From assembly GCF_003337415.1 (NCBI RefSeq), contig NZ_QPJT01000009.1, positions 62,001 to 126,000 of the forward strand: a DNA stretch of 64,000 nucleotides, given 5' to 3'. How positions within the stretch are numbered: position 1 is the stretch's first letter; every line of letters starts with the position of its first letter. The translations under genes were made by a program, and so were the position numbers. Under the pieces are notes generated by a model. The model was not told where the DNA came from. It worked only from the letters and a program-made list of their open reading frames with translations, and searched no databases. Positions 52,274 through 61,711 of the stretch are shown here, in pieces. The stretch is from Anaerobacterium chartisolvens (GTDB lineage: Bacteria; Bacillota; Clostridia; Acetivibrionales; DSM-27016).

Positions 52274-53335
52274 ATGCTTGATAAGCATTTCTGGAAGGGT
52301 AAAAAAGTTTTTTTGACGGGACATACCGGCTTTAAGGGATCATGGCTTTCGAGCCTTCTGCTTGATGCCGGTGCCGACGTAACGGGCTATTCCCTTGCGC
52401 CCTGCACCAAAGACAGCCTTTTTGAGCTTTTGAATTTATCCCGTCACATTAACTCCGTAACAGGAGATATAAGGGATTTAGATGCATTAAAAAAAGTATT
52501 TTTAAGCTCAAGCCCCGAGATAATTTTTCACCTTGCCGCACAGCCCATTGTCACAGAGTCCTATAAAAGCCCCGTTTATACTTATGAAACAAATGTAATG
52601 GGGACGGTAAATATATTGGAATGTGCGCGTATTTACGGTACAGCAAGGTCTATCGTAAACGTCACGACCGATAAGGTGTACTTAAATAAAGAATGGCACT
52701 GGGGCTACAGAGAGAATGATCGGCTTTGTGGGCACGATCCCTACTCAAACAGTAAATCCTGCAGCGAGCTTGTTACGCGCAGCTATATTGATTCATTTTT
52801 TTATGCTGACGAAGCAGCGGCAATCTCTACCGCGCGATCTGGAAATGTAATAGGAGGAGGAGACTTTTCCCCCGGCCGAATTATACCCGATTGCGTAAGA
52901 GCGGCTCATAAGCAACGGACAATTGCAGTAAGAAACCCCAATTCAACAAGACCTTACCAGCATGTTCTCGAATGCCTGCATGGGTATATGCTTTTAGCAC
53001 AGAAGCAGTATGAGGACAAGAATAAATATGCGGGAAGCTATAATTTCGGCCCCAATGATACGTGCTGTATAACAACAGGAGAGCTTGTCGGTATGTTTTG
53101 CCGGAAATGGGGGGCAGGACAGACATGGGAAAGCACCGGCATTGACGGGCCCCATGAGGCTTCCCTTTTAAAGCTTGACTGCTCCAAGGCCAAGGCTGCT
53201 TTAGGGTGGAAGCCGGTGTGGACAATCCATGACGCTGTTGACAAAACGGTAGAGTGGTACAGGTCATGGCATCAGAAACAGGATATGGCGGAGCTTACAA
53301 GCCTGCAAATTTACAGCTTTTTAAACAACGTATGA
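52274..53335 (+). CDS. rfbG: CDP-glucose 4,6-dehydratase
   Basis: Converts CDP-glucose to CDP-4-keto-6-deoxyglucose. The 353-residue SDR enzyme has FLTGHTGFKGSWLSSLLL at the start, IIFHLAAQPIVTESYKSP near residue 80, VTTDKVYLNKEWHWGYRE near 135 and the YSNSKSCSEL Tyr-Lys pair near 158, where the family differs from RfbB. The start follows GGGAGG. RfbH, the next enzyme towards 3,6-dideoxy sugars, is not in the window, so the end product is open. Confidence 0.94.
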   Translation: MLDKHFWKGKKVFLTGHTGFKGSWLSSLLLDAGADVTGYSLAPCTKDSLFELLNLSRHINSVTGDIRDLDALKKVFLSSSPEIIFHLAAQPIVTESYKSPVYTYETNVMGTVNILECARIYGTARSIVNVTTDKVYLNKEWHWGYRENDRLCGHDPYSNSKSCSELVTRSYIDSFFYADEAAAISTARSGNVIGGGDFSPGRIIPDCVRAAHKQRTIAVRNPNSTRPYQHVLECLHGYMLLAQKQYEDKNKYAGSYNFGPNDTCCITTGELVGMFCRKWGAGQTWESTGIDGPHEASLLKLDCSKAKAALGWKPVWTIHDAVDKTVEWYRSWHQKQDMAELTSLQIYSFLNNV

Positions 53336-53386
53336 AGGAAGTATAGGTTTTATTTTTTTGCAGCAAGGCTGCATGGAGGGGTTAAC

Positions 53387-54910
53387 ATGTATGATTTAAA
53401 CCAGGCTCCCGAAGTTATAGTAAAAAATACCGACAGCAAAACAGGGCCTGCCGCAGGAGACAGCCTCTATTCCACCAGAGAAAACATGCTCTCTGCAACG
53501 CTTGAGGATAACGCACCCCTTGTCAGTATTGTTCTTATAGGGTTCAACAACCTTGAGCAGCACACCAAAACATGCATTGAGTGCATACTAAAATATACGG
53601 GAGATGTTGATTATGAGCTTATAATGGTAGATAACGGCTCTTCGGACGAAACTCTCGAATACTTTAAGCAAGTGCCCTATGCCAGAAAAAGAATAATACA
53701 TATTACCAAAAACTTAGGCGCCTTTTACGGCAGCAGATCAGGGCTTGAGCTTGCGGCCGGCGCATATATAGTGGGAATTGCAAACGATGTATATGTAACT
53801 CAAAATTGGCTTTCAAACCTTCTTAAATGTGCGATTTCAGACAAATCCATAGGTATGGTAGGGCCTGTATCAAACAATGTAAGCAATTACCAGAGCATAG
53901 ATCTATGCTTTAACGGTATTGCCGATATGCAGGAAAAAGCGGCACAATACAACATATCCTGCCCCGCGCAGTGGCATGAGCGCATAAGGCTGATATCCCC
54001 CATTGTTCTCTTTAAAAAAACCTGTCTCGACATGATAGGTACATATGACTACGGCTTCCTGCACGATTTCGCCGACGACGACATAACCTTCAGGGTGCGA
54101 AGGGCAGGCTACAAGGCAGTGCTTTGCAGGGATGTTTTCGTATACCATGCCGGACATACCTCGGGCCAGTCGTTTGAGCAGTACAGGGAGTCCCTGCAAA
54201 AAGGGCGCACAGTCTTTAACAATAAATACTATGGAATAGACGCATGGAATGACGTCAACAACTATGAGCTTACAATGACAGCTCTTATAGACCCCGTTCA
54301 AAGTATAGAAGCAGCTTGCACAAACGTTCTTGGAATAGATGTTTTATGCGGCACTCCCTTACTGGAGGTTAAAAACAAGCTGAGAAGCGGAGACGTGTGC
54401 AATGTACGCCTGTCGGCATTTACCTCCGATGCGAAATACTGGCTGGACTTAAACACCATATGTAGCGGAAAGGTGGCTGTTGACAGGCTTCAATACCTTA
54501 GTGAGCATTTTAATGCAGACAGGTTTGACTATATAGTTCTCGGAAAGCCTGTCAACACATACAGTGATCCTTACAGGCTTACAAGCGATATGCTCTCTCT
54601 TTTAAAGGACGGAGGCCATTTGCTTATGAAGCTCACAAATACCTACGATGCAAGAACCCTTCTGTCAATCTCGGGAAACGCCTCTGCACTCGACGGCGCA
54701 ATTGTGGCGAACGTTCCTTTCCCCGCATTTGAAGCATACTTAAATACCCTTGGGTATGAATGTAAAAAAAAGGTGTCGGAATTTCACTGTACCGACGTGG
54801 ACACGATGAACACCTTAAAAAAGGTATCGGAGGATTTAAATCCGCAAAGCGCCAATGACATTTTCGGCAAAATAATGATCAACAATTACGTACTTGACAT
54901 ATCAAGGTAG
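53387..54910 (+). CDS. GT2 glycosyltransferase fused to a methyltransferase-like domain
   Basis: A 507-residue two-domain protein. Residues 45-295 are a GT2 domain: VSIVLIGFNNLEQHTKTCIE, IMVDNGSSDETLEYF, a NDVYVTQNW DXD-like site and HDFADDDITFRVRRAGYKAVL. Residues 305-500 resemble a class I SAM methyltransferase (LGIDVLCGTPLLEVKNKL in the place of the glycine loop, then FDYIVLGKPVNTYSDPYRL and LLKDGGHLLMKLTN). The Gly-rich loop is poor, so SAM binding is doubtful. It starts behind GGAGGGG and lies between rfbG and a GT4 gene. Confidence 0.82.
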   Translation: MYDLNQAPEVIVKNTDSKTGPAAGDSLYSTRENMLSATLEDNAPLVSIVLIGFNNLEQHTKTCIECILKYTGDVDYELIMVDNGSSDETLEYFKQVPYARKRIIHITKNLGAFYGSRSGLELAAGAYIVGIANDVYVTQNWLSNLLKCAISDKSIGMVGPVSNNVSNYQSIDLCFNGIADMQEKAAQYNISCPAQWHERIRLISPIVLFKKTCLDMIGTYDYGFLHDFADDDITFRVRRAGYKAVLCRDVFVYHAGHTSGQSFEQYRESLQKGRTVFNNKYYGIDAWNDVNNYELTMTALIDPVQSIEAACTNVLGIDVLCGTPLLEVKNKLRSGDVCNVRLSAFTSDAKYWLDLNTICSGKVAVDRLQYLSEHFNADRFDYIVLGKPVNTYSDPYRLTSDMLSLLKDGGHLLMKLTNTYDARTLLSISGNASALDGAIVANVPFPAFEAYLNTLGYECKKKVSEFHCTDVDTMNTLKKVSEDLNPQSANDIFGKIMINNYVLDISR

Positions 54911-54967
54911 ATGCATCAGCGGCACATATAAAAATATTTGCCGCATACTTTTGCTCTGAGGTGGCAT

Positions 54968-56290
54968 ATGCTTAAAAGTAGAATACTTCATATCACCCCT
55001 CATATGGGAGGAGGCGTTGGCAACGTAATTTCCGGTATAGCGTCCTCAAGCGGCGGTATTCATGAAATAGCTCTGCTGGAAAGCCCTGTAAACAAAAGCT
55101 TTATGACAGCCGCACAGGATATGGGTGCGAGGGTATTTGTGCAGCCGGACGAAAAGCAGCTCCATAGCCTCATTGAAAGCAGTGATGTTACAATTGTACA
55201 CTGGTGGCACCATCCTAAAACCGCAAGGCTGCTTTGCCATTTCCCGGAGGTACGCACACGGCTTGTAATATGGACACATATATCAAGCCTTACGTCTCCC
55301 GCCTTAAACCCCGGCATTCTTTTAAGAGCCTTGGCAGTGTGGTTCACATCTCCCTCCTCCTATGACGCGGGTGTATTTAAGGAAATACCGTATGAGATGC
55401 TCATGAAAAAAACCCGTGTGGTATATGGCTGTCCGGGGCTTGACGATGCCCCCGATATAAGGCATGAGCCGCATGACGGCTTTAACATAGGCTACCTTGG
55501 ATATATAGATTTTTCAAAGCTGCATACCGGGTTTGTTTTATTCTGCAAGGCAGTGGAAATAGCACAGGCACACTTTATACTGGCAGGCGAAGCACCTGCA
55601 AAAAATACTCTCGACATGCAGGCAAGGGCTCTCGGTATGCAGGATAGATTTACTTATACCGGCTACTTAGAAAACATATATGATGTGCTTTCCGGCTTTG
55701 ACGTATTGGGCTATCCTCTTATGCCCTTTCATACCTGCACAACGGAAAATACAGTATTGGAGGCTATGGCGGCGAGGGTACCCCCCGTAATGCTGAACCA
55801 GCTTTCTGAGCGGTACATTGTCACCGATAATGAAACCGGGCTTTTAGTCTCAGGAATTGAGGAATACGGAAATGCCATGAGATATCTGTACCAAAACCCT
55901 GAAAAAAGAAAGGCAATGGGCAGAAAAGCGCGGAATTATGTAATGGACAAATACAGTAAAAAAAAGCTTGCGGATAATTTTTATTCAGGCATCGAGGATG
56001 TAATGTCGTGCCCAAAGGCAAAATTCCATTTCAGCGATATACTTGGCTCCGTTCCCTGTGAGTGGTTTGCATCATGCCTCGGGGCCGACGGGCAAAGCTT
56101 TAAGCTGAGCCTTGCAGCCGGGCCTCATGGGCAGACTCCTCAAATAAAAAAAGCAATTTTGAGATGCAGCCCCCTTCTTAAAGGGCCCAACAAAGCCTCA
56201 ATATTCCATTACAAAAGAGAGTTCCCTTATGATCCAATGCTGCAAGTGTGGGCAAACACAATAAATGAAGGAAGTGATGACAATGAATAA
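54968..56290 (+). CDS. Glycosyltransferase family 4
   Basis: A GT-B glycosyltransferase of 440 residues. The start at 54968 (six bases after GAGG) gives MLKSRILHITPHMGGGVGNVI, a common start for these enzymes. A middle FNIGYLGYIDFSKLHTGF and the EX7E element in TTENTVLEAMAARVPPVML are typical. About 70 residues at the C-terminus (from FSDILGSVPCEWF) are extra and unknown. An earlier in-frame ATG at 54938 lies upstream of the ribosome site. It overlaps the FkbM gene by 8 bp. Confidence 0.88.
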   Translation: MLKSRILHITPHMGGGVGNVISGIASSSGGIHEIALLESPVNKSFMTAAQDMGARVFVQPDEKQLHSLIESSDVTIVHWWHHPKTARLLCHFPEVRTRLVIWTHISSLTSPALNPGILLRALAVWFTSPSSYDAGVFKEIPYEMLMKKTRVVYGCPGLDDAPDIRHEPHDGFNIGYLGYIDFSKLHTGFVLFCKAVEIAQAHFILAGEAPAKNTLDMQARALGMQDRFTYTGYLENIYDVLSGFDVLGYPLMPFHTCTTENTVLEAMAARVPPVMLNQLSERYIVTDNETGLLVSGIEEYGNAMRYLYQNPEKRKAMGRKARNYVMDKYSKKKLADNFYSGIEDVMSCPKAKFHFSDILGSVPCEWFASCLGADGQSFKLSLAAGPHGQTPQIKKAILRCSPLLKGPNKASIFHYKREFPYDPMLQVWANTINEGSDDNE

Positions 56291-57461
56291 AAGACAGTCC
56301 TTTGTAAAATCAATACAGGAGTTGATAAATTCTGACGAAAACATCAAGAAGGCTGGGCAAATCTTTCATGAGCTGGCAACGGGAAAGGTATACATCTATG
56401 GGGCGGGCAACGCCGGAGCAATGACTCTTAATCTTCTTCAAAAGGGAAATATCCATGTTGAGGGCTTTTTTGACAGGCATGGAGGAAGCGATACCTTTTA
56501 CTGCGGAAAGCCGGTTTATAAGGCGGATGAGCACAATCTGCACCAAAAAAGCGACGGCGAAGCATTAATAATAATAGCCTTTATGTGTGGCTGCAGTGAG
56601 CTTGAGGATATTGAGAGGCACCTGTCCTGCTGCGGTTGGGAGTCAATATACTATTTCCAGACAATACGGTATTTCTTTGATATATACGACTATTTAAGCT
56701 GTGGCAATCAGGACGGCTGCTTAGACGGGAACGTCAAAGAATCTGAAAAATACAAAAAAATACTGGAGGTTGCCGCCCTTTTGGAGGACAGCGAAAGCTT
56801 TCTGGTATATCAAGCCTTCTTAAAGGCAGTAATCAGCGGAAATCCGGCATACTTTTCCCTGCCCTCGGAAAAACCGCAGTATTTTGTAGATGACATACCT
56901 CTGCAAAAAGGATACTCAAGATTTATAGACTGCGGCGCATTTGACGGGGACACTGCGTACGCTCTTAAGAAATACATCGGAGTGGCGGATGCACTGGCGC
57001 TTTTTGAACCCGATCCCGATAACTTTAACAGGCTTTGCTCGAATTTAAGGTCGGACAGAGCATCAAAGGAGCAGATACTTTTCCCCTGCGGCGTATGGAA
57101 AAGCAGCCAAATACTCAAGTTCAAATCGGGCATTGAGACCTCCAGCGGAATTTCCGAGGACGGCGATACCTTTACGCAGTGCGTCTCAATAGATAACGTC
57201 ATTCCCGATTTTGCTCCTACCTTTATAAAAATGGACATTGAGGGAGCCGAGTGCGAAGCCCTTTATGGCGCGGCAGAAACAATAAAGCGGCACACTCCCG
57301 ATATGGCAATCAGCGTGTACCACTCGTTAGAACACCTGTGGGAAATACCTCTTCTTATAAAAAGCATCAGTCCCGGATATGTATTCTATATGCGAAGTCA
57401 CGGTCTGTATGGCATGGAGACAATACTGTATGCGGTAAACCAAGCTGCAAATGAGCTATAG
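56283..57461 (+). CDS. FkbM family methyltransferase with N-terminal Rossmann-like domain
   Basis: A two-domain protein of 392 residues. Residues 35-120 form a small nucleotide-binding-like domain (KVYIYGAGNAGAMTLNLL) often found fused to FkbM enzymes. The C-terminal domain is a SAM-dependent O-methyltransferase: FIDCGAFDGDTAYALKKYI, LFEPDPDNFNRLCSNL and FIKMDIEGAECEALYGAAE. It probably methylates a sugar hydroxyl of the glycan. The ATG at 56283 follows AAGGAAG and overlaps the GT4 gene before it. Confidence 0.9.
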   Translation: MNKRQSFVKSIQELINSDENIKKAGQIFHELATGKVYIYGAGNAGAMTLNLLQKGNIHVEGFFDRHGGSDTFYCGKPVYKADEHNLHQKSDGEALIIIAFMCGCSELEDIERHLSCCGWESIYYFQTIRYFFDIYDYLSCGNQDGCLDGNVKESEKYKKILEVAALLEDSESFLVYQAFLKAVISGNPAYFSLPSEKPQYFVDDIPLQKGYSRFIDCGAFDGDTAYALKKYIGVADALALFEPDPDNFNRLCSNLRSDRASKEQILFPCGVWKSSQILKFKSGIETSSGISEDGDTFTQCVSIDNVIPDFAPTFIKMDIEGAECEALYGAAETIKRHTPDMAISVYHSLEHLWEIPLLIKSISPGYVFYMRSHGLYGMETILYAVNQAANEL

Positions 57462-57478
57462 TATGGGGAGGTTTACCT

Positions 57479-58504
57479 ATGGGAGCTAAAGCTATAACAA
57501 ATAAAAACGCCTGCAGAGTGGAGTTGGGGAAGGTACTGCCCCTTAAAGCCCCCTTTTCGGTGCAGATGTACGTGGCCAACGTATGCAATTTCAAGTGCAG
57601 CTACTGCCTGCAAAGCTCCGATGCCGAGACGCTTAAAAGCATGTCCTTCCAGAAAAAGCTTATGAGCCTTGAGGTGTATAAAAAATGCATAGACGGCTTC
57701 AAGGCCTTAAAGACCAGACTTAAGGTGCTTGTGCTTGTGGGATGGGGCGAGCCTTTGCTGCATCCTGATATAATTGAAATGGTGCGGTATGCAAAGAGCA
57801 ATAACATAGCGGATAAAATAGAAATATTGTCAAACGCCTCTCTGCTGAAGCCTGCCGTTGCCGACCGCCTTATAGAAGCGGGCCTCGACAGCCTCAGGAT
57901 TTCAATACAGGGGCTTAATTCGGGAGACTATAAGCAGGTATCGGGAGTAGATATTGATTTTAATGAATTTATATCCAACCTGAAATATTTTTATCACAAT
58001 AAAAAAAGCACAAACGTATATATGAAAATAATGGATATCATGCTGAAGAATAATGAGGACAGGGAGGAATTTTTCCGGCTTTTCGGAGAACTCTGTGATG
58101 AAATAGCGGTGGAATCCCTAATCCCCGTCTTAAATGAATTCGATTATACCGAATTCGGAAGTGACTTTTCAACTGAGCTTATGGGAAATAGGATAGTTGA
58201 CACAGACATCTGCGCTCTTCCCTTTTATTCCTGCATTATTGATGTGGACGGCTTAGTGCTTCCCTGCTGCGTATTTCCTCCTCCTGCCGTATTCGGAAGC
58301 GCCGCCGAAAGGGGGCTGGACAGCATATGGAACGGAAAGGAATACAACTCCTTTCTCATAAAGCTGCTGCAGCATAAAAAAGCCCAAATGCCTGTATGCA
58401 AGCAATGCCAAAGGCATACTCACGTTATGCGCCCGAGCGATTATCTGGATAAATACGCCCAGGAGCTTGAGGAAAGGTATAAGCTCATTCCGCCGCATGC
58501 GTGA
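57479..58504 (+). CDS. Radical SAM/SPASM protein (paralogue 1)
   Basis: A radical SAM enzyme of 341 residues, first of four in a row. The [4Fe-4S] motif CX3CX2C is CNFKCSYC (Cys 36, 40, 43). LVGWGEPLLHPDI is the GGE-like motif near 80, and EILSNASLL and LRISIQGL follow. The C-terminal auxiliary-cluster (SPASM) region has DICALPFYSC, DGLVLPCC and MPVCKQCQ. Such enzymes abstract hydrogen from peptides or sugars. No precursor peptide is visible, and the neighbours make sugars, so a carbohydrate substrate is favoured. GGGAGG precedes the ATG. Confidence 0.92.
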   Translation: MGAKAITNKNACRVELGKVLPLKAPFSVQMYVANVCNFKCSYCLQSSDAETLKSMSFQKKLMSLEVYKKCIDGFKALKTRLKVLVLVGWGEPLLHPDIIEMVRYAKSNNIADKIEILSNASLLKPAVADRLIEAGLDSLRISIQGLNSGDYKQVSGVDIDFNEFISNLKYFYHNKKSTNVYMKIMDIMLKNNEDREEFFRLFGELCDEIAVESLIPVLNEFDYTEFGSDFSTELMGNRIVDTDICALPFYSCIIDVDGLVLPCCVFPPPAVFGSAAERGLDSIWNGKEYNSFLIKLLQHKKAQMPVCKQCQRHTHVMRPSDYLDKYAQELEERYKLIPPHA

Positions 58505-58556
58505 AGCCTTATAATATAATATTGATATAATTATTTCATATGAAAGGTCTGTTTTT

Positions 58557-59594
58557 ATGAATGCTGAAATAAAGCCCAGCTATGACACCAACCGTAAGCA
58601 GCTTTCGGAGGTAATTCCTTTAAGCTCTCCCTTTACGGTTTTTATAGAACCCACCCGCTGCTGCAATTTCAAGTGCTTTTACTGTCTTCACGGCACAAGG
58701 GGACAGCAAAACGGAGAGCTGGCAAAAACGGGATACAAATTAAGGCACATGGACTTTTCCATGTACGAGCAGCTTTTAGAACAGCTTCTCTCCTTCCCCG
58801 AACGGCCCAAGAGAATAGTGTTTTCGGGGCTTGGCGAGCCTCTTATAAACCCCCGTCTTCCCGACATGATAAAACTGGCACACCAGCTTGGAGCAGCGAA
58901 AAGGCTTGATATTCTGACAAATGCTTCACTCCTTACCCCTGAGCTTTCGCACAGGCTTATAGACGCGGGAACCACAAGGATACAGGTATCTCTTCAGGGT
59001 CTTGATTCCCGCAAATATAAGGAGATTTCAGGAGTCACAATAGATTTTGATAAAATGCATGAGAATTTAAGCTATTTATATAAGAACAGAAAGAGCTGTT
59101 CAATTTTTATAAAAATCATAGACTCCATTTTAGACGGTGAGGAGGATAAGCAGCGTTTTTACAAGCTGTTCGGAGACATATGCGATCAAATATTCATTGA
59201 GCATCTAATAACCCTTCAGCAGCAGATGAAGGATCACAACGGCTTGGCCGACAATACGCGCAATCTCAATAACGAAAAGGTTGTATACAGGCATGTATGC
59301 CCTGTAATATTTTACATGCTCCAGATTGATGCCGACGGGAATGTCTTCCCGTGCCCTGTAGGTGGGCTGCCAAAAGGCTTTTCTATGGGAAATATCAACA
59401 ATGAGCCGCTAGTCTCAATATGGAAGGGCAAAAAACGCAATAGCCTTATGAGGGGCCACCTTATGCAAAAACGCCTGAAAATTCCCGTGTGCGCAACCTG
59501 CAGCGCATGTGCCGCAGTGCTTGACGGAAGCGAGTTTCTGGACGATTGCAGAGAACGCCTGCTTTCACTTTTAGACTCCGAAGGAGGTGCATAG
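58557..59594 (+). CDS. Radical SAM/SPASM protein (paralogue 2)
   Basis: A 345-residue paralogue of its neighbours. The radical SAM motif is CNFKCFYC (36, 40, 43), with an extra Cys at 35. VFSGLGEPLINPRL, DILTNASLL and IQVSLQGL follow. The SPASM region reads HVCPVIFYML, DGNVFPCPV and IPVCATCSAC, so one Cys of the usual CC pair is Pro while others are added. It is 52 bp after paralogue 1, the widest gap in the array. The AAAGG ribosome site is weaker than those of its neighbours. Confidence 0.92.
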   Translation: MNAEIKPSYDTNRKQLSEVIPLSSPFTVFIEPTRCCNFKCFYCLHGTRGQQNGELAKTGYKLRHMDFSMYEQLLEQLLSFPERPKRIVFSGLGEPLINPRLPDMIKLAHQLGAAKRLDILTNASLLTPELSHRLIDAGTTRIQVSLQGLDSRKYKEISGVTIDFDKMHENLSYLYKNRKSCSIFIKIIDSILDGEEDKQRFYKLFGDICDQIFIEHLITLQQQMKDHNGLADNTRNLNNEKVVYRHVCPVIFYMLQIDADGNVFPCPVGGLPKGFSMGNINNEPLVSIWKGKKRNSLMRGHLMQKRLKIPVCATCSACAAVLDGSEFLDDCRERLLSLLDSEGGA

Positions 59595-59597
59595 ATA

Positions 59598-60596
59598 ATG
59601 CCCTCTGAAATAAAGCCCATATGCGGGCTTGAAAGAACCAAGCTTTGCAGTGCCGTCCCCCTTGGCACTCCCTTTACACTGTTTGTGTTCCCCACAACCT
59701 TCTGCAATTTTAAGTGCAGCTACTGCGGACATTCTCTGGGCCTTAAAAAAATGAAGGAAAAATACAATTTTGAGCCTCAGAATATGCCTATGGATACCTA
59801 TAAGCGAATTATAGCACAGGCCGGCGAGTTCCCCGACAGGGTTAAGCTGTTGTCGCTTACAGGCCACGGAGAGCCCCTCTTAAACAAGAATTTACCGGAG
59901 ATGATAGAGCTGGCAAAGAAAAGTTATGTTGCCGAGAGAGTGGAAATCATAACAAATGCCTCCCTGCTCACGCCGGAGCTTTCCAAAAGCCTGATTGAAG
60001 CGGGACTTGACACTATAAGAATATCACTTCAGGGGCTGTCCGCTTCAAAATACAACGAGGTATGCAAATATAAGCTTGACTTTGATAAATTCATAGAAAG
60101 CATACGGTATTTTTATCAAAACAGAAAGGGCTGCAAGGTGTTTGTAAAGGTTATGGACATAGCGCTAAGTCCCGGAGAGGATAAAAAATTCTATGAGCTT
60201 TTTTCCGATATAAGCGACAGGATGTTTGTAGAGCAGTGCAGGCCGGTCTATGACGGTGTAAATTATTCCGATGCATCAGCTTGCGCGGATCGCTACGGAA
60301 GATTTCACGATAAACGGCAGGTGTGTCCTCTTCCCTTCTTTATGCTTGGAATATTCCCAGACGGCGATGTGGAGCCCTGTGACACAATTTACAAGCCCGT
60401 GGTGGTAGGAAATGTAAATCACGATACACTGCTGGGCATATGGCAAGGAAGCAGGCTGCGGGAATTCCGCATTATGCAGCTTAAAAATCAAAGGTGTACA
60501 AACCCTAAGTGCCGGGTATGCTGTGCTCCCGATGATGTTTCCCACCCGGAGGACGTTTTAGATTATGACGCAGAGGAAATATTAAAGCGCATTTGA
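59598..60596 (+). CDS. Radical SAM/SPASM protein (paralogue 3)
   Basis: A 332-residue paralogue with CNFKCSYCGHS (36, 40, 43), LSLTGHGEPLLNKNL, EIITNASLL and IRISLQGL. Its SPASM part has QVCPLPFFMLG, DGDVEPCDT and the most altered end of the four, RCTNPKCRVCC. It begins 3 bp after the stop of paralogue 2 with GGAGG ten bases before the ATG, so translation is probably linked. Confidence 0.92.
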   Translation: MPSEIKPICGLERTKLCSAVPLGTPFTLFVFPTTFCNFKCSYCGHSLGLKKMKEKYNFEPQNMPMDTYKRIIAQAGEFPDRVKLLSLTGHGEPLLNKNLPEMIELAKKSYVAERVEIITNASLLTPELSKSLIEAGLDTIRISLQGLSASKYNEVCKYKLDFDKFIESIRYFYQNRKGCKVFVKVMDIALSPGEDKKFYELFSDISDRMFVEQCRPVYDGVNYSDASACADRYGRFHDKRQVCPLPFFMLGIFPDGDVEPCDTIYKPVVVGNVNHDTLLGIWQGSRLREFRIMQLKNQRCTNPKCRVCCAPDDVSHPEDVLDYDAEEILKRI

Positions 60597-60611
60597 AAGG
60601 GGGGTTTGTCT

Positions 60612-61625
60612 ATGAGTGATAAATTTGTTACAGGGATCACTCCCGGAGGTAAACGGACGGTACTGGGGGAAGTCCTTCCCCTGTCAACTCCGTTTTTAAT
60701 ACAGATATTCCCGGTGTACGGCTGCAACTTTAAGTGCGGCTACTGCCTCCATGCCATTCCAAGGGCACAGCACGGGCATATATCCTCTAAGACCTTTATG
60801 GATATGGCGCTGTATAAAAAATGCATAGACGAAATGAGGCTGTTCGATAAGCCGTTAAAAATGCTCAGGTTTGCCGGTATAGGAGAGCCGCTACTCCACC
60901 GGGATATCGCGGAAATGATAAGCTATGCAAAGTCAAGACAGATAGCAGACAGCATAGACATAGTAACAAACGGCGCACTGCTGACTGACAATCTTTCCCT
61001 TTCACTTATTAATTCCGGGCTTGACAAGCTTCGGGTTTCAATACAGGGGGTTTCGGCAGAGAAATATAAAAGCATATCAGGGGTGGATATAGACCTTGCT
61101 TCATTTGTGGAAAGCCTTATGTTCTTCTATAAAAACAGGGGGAAAACAAAGGTATATATAAAAATAATAGACTGCGCGCTTTCGGACAAAGACGAGGAAA
61201 AAAAGTTTTTAGAAATGTTCGGGCCTCTATGCGATACAATTTCAATAGAGCACCTTACGCCAACGGTAAGCAATATAGATTATCAAAGGCTGTCGCAAGG
61301 AAAGGACTTCAAAACCACTCAAAGCGGAAACTGCATTATGGAAGCCAATATATGCCCCCAGCCCTTTTACATGATGCAGATAAATCCTGACGGCTGCGTT
61401 GTTCCTTGCTGCTCCACGGCCTATCCGAGAGTGCTTGGAAATGTACTGAATGAAGATATTTACAGAATCTGGAACGGCAAGGAGTTTTCATCCTTCCGAA
61501 GGACACTTTTAGACGGTGTGGAAGCGTGCGGAAGCATTTGCAAAAGCTGCTCCCTGTATAAATACGGACTTTTCCCTGAAGACATACTTGATCCTTATGT
61601 AAGCCGGCTAAAAAGCCTCTATTGA
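60612..61625 (+). CDS. Radical SAM/SPASM protein (paralogue 4)
   Basis: A 337-residue paralogue from the ATG at 60612, seven bases after GGGGGG; the in-frame TTG at 60606 is closer to that site and less likely. Motifs are CNFKCGYC (38, 42, 45), LRFAGIGEPLLHRDI, DIVTNGALL and LRVSIQGV. The SPASM region, NICPQPFYMM, DGCVVPCCS and CGSICKSCSL, is the most complete of the four. The gene ends just before a fragment of the 179-bp repeat. Confidence 0.92.
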   Translation: MSDKFVTGITPGGKRTVLGEVLPLSTPFLIQIFPVYGCNFKCGYCLHAIPRAQHGHISSKTFMDMALYKKCIDEMRLFDKPLKMLRFAGIGEPLLHRDIAEMISYAKSRQIADSIDIVTNGALLTDNLSLSLINSGLDKLRVSIQGVSAEKYKSISGVDIDLASFVESLMFFYKNRGKTKVYIKIIDCALSDKDEEKKFLEMFGPLCDTISIEHLTPTVSNIDYQRLSQGKDFKTTQSGNCIMEANICPQPFYMMQINPDGCVVPCCSTAYPRVLGNVLNEDIYRIWNGKEFSSFRRTLLDGVEACGSICKSCSLYKYGLFPEDILDPYVSRLKSLY

Positions 61626-61646
61626 AAAACATATAGAAAGGACGCG

Positions 61647-61677
61647 ATAAAGATTTTACAAACATAGAGGATATAAT
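61647..61677 (+). repeat. Solo end of the 179-bp repeat
   Basis: 31 bp identical to the left end of the element at 45262 (ATAAAGATTTTACA through GAGGATATAAT), with the shared outer AGGACGCG before it. The rest of the element is missing. It lies between the last radical SAM gene and a glycosyltransferase gene. Confidence 0.75.
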
Positions 61678-61711
61678 CTCTATATATTATAGAAAGGTGG
61701 ATGCAAGCTGT

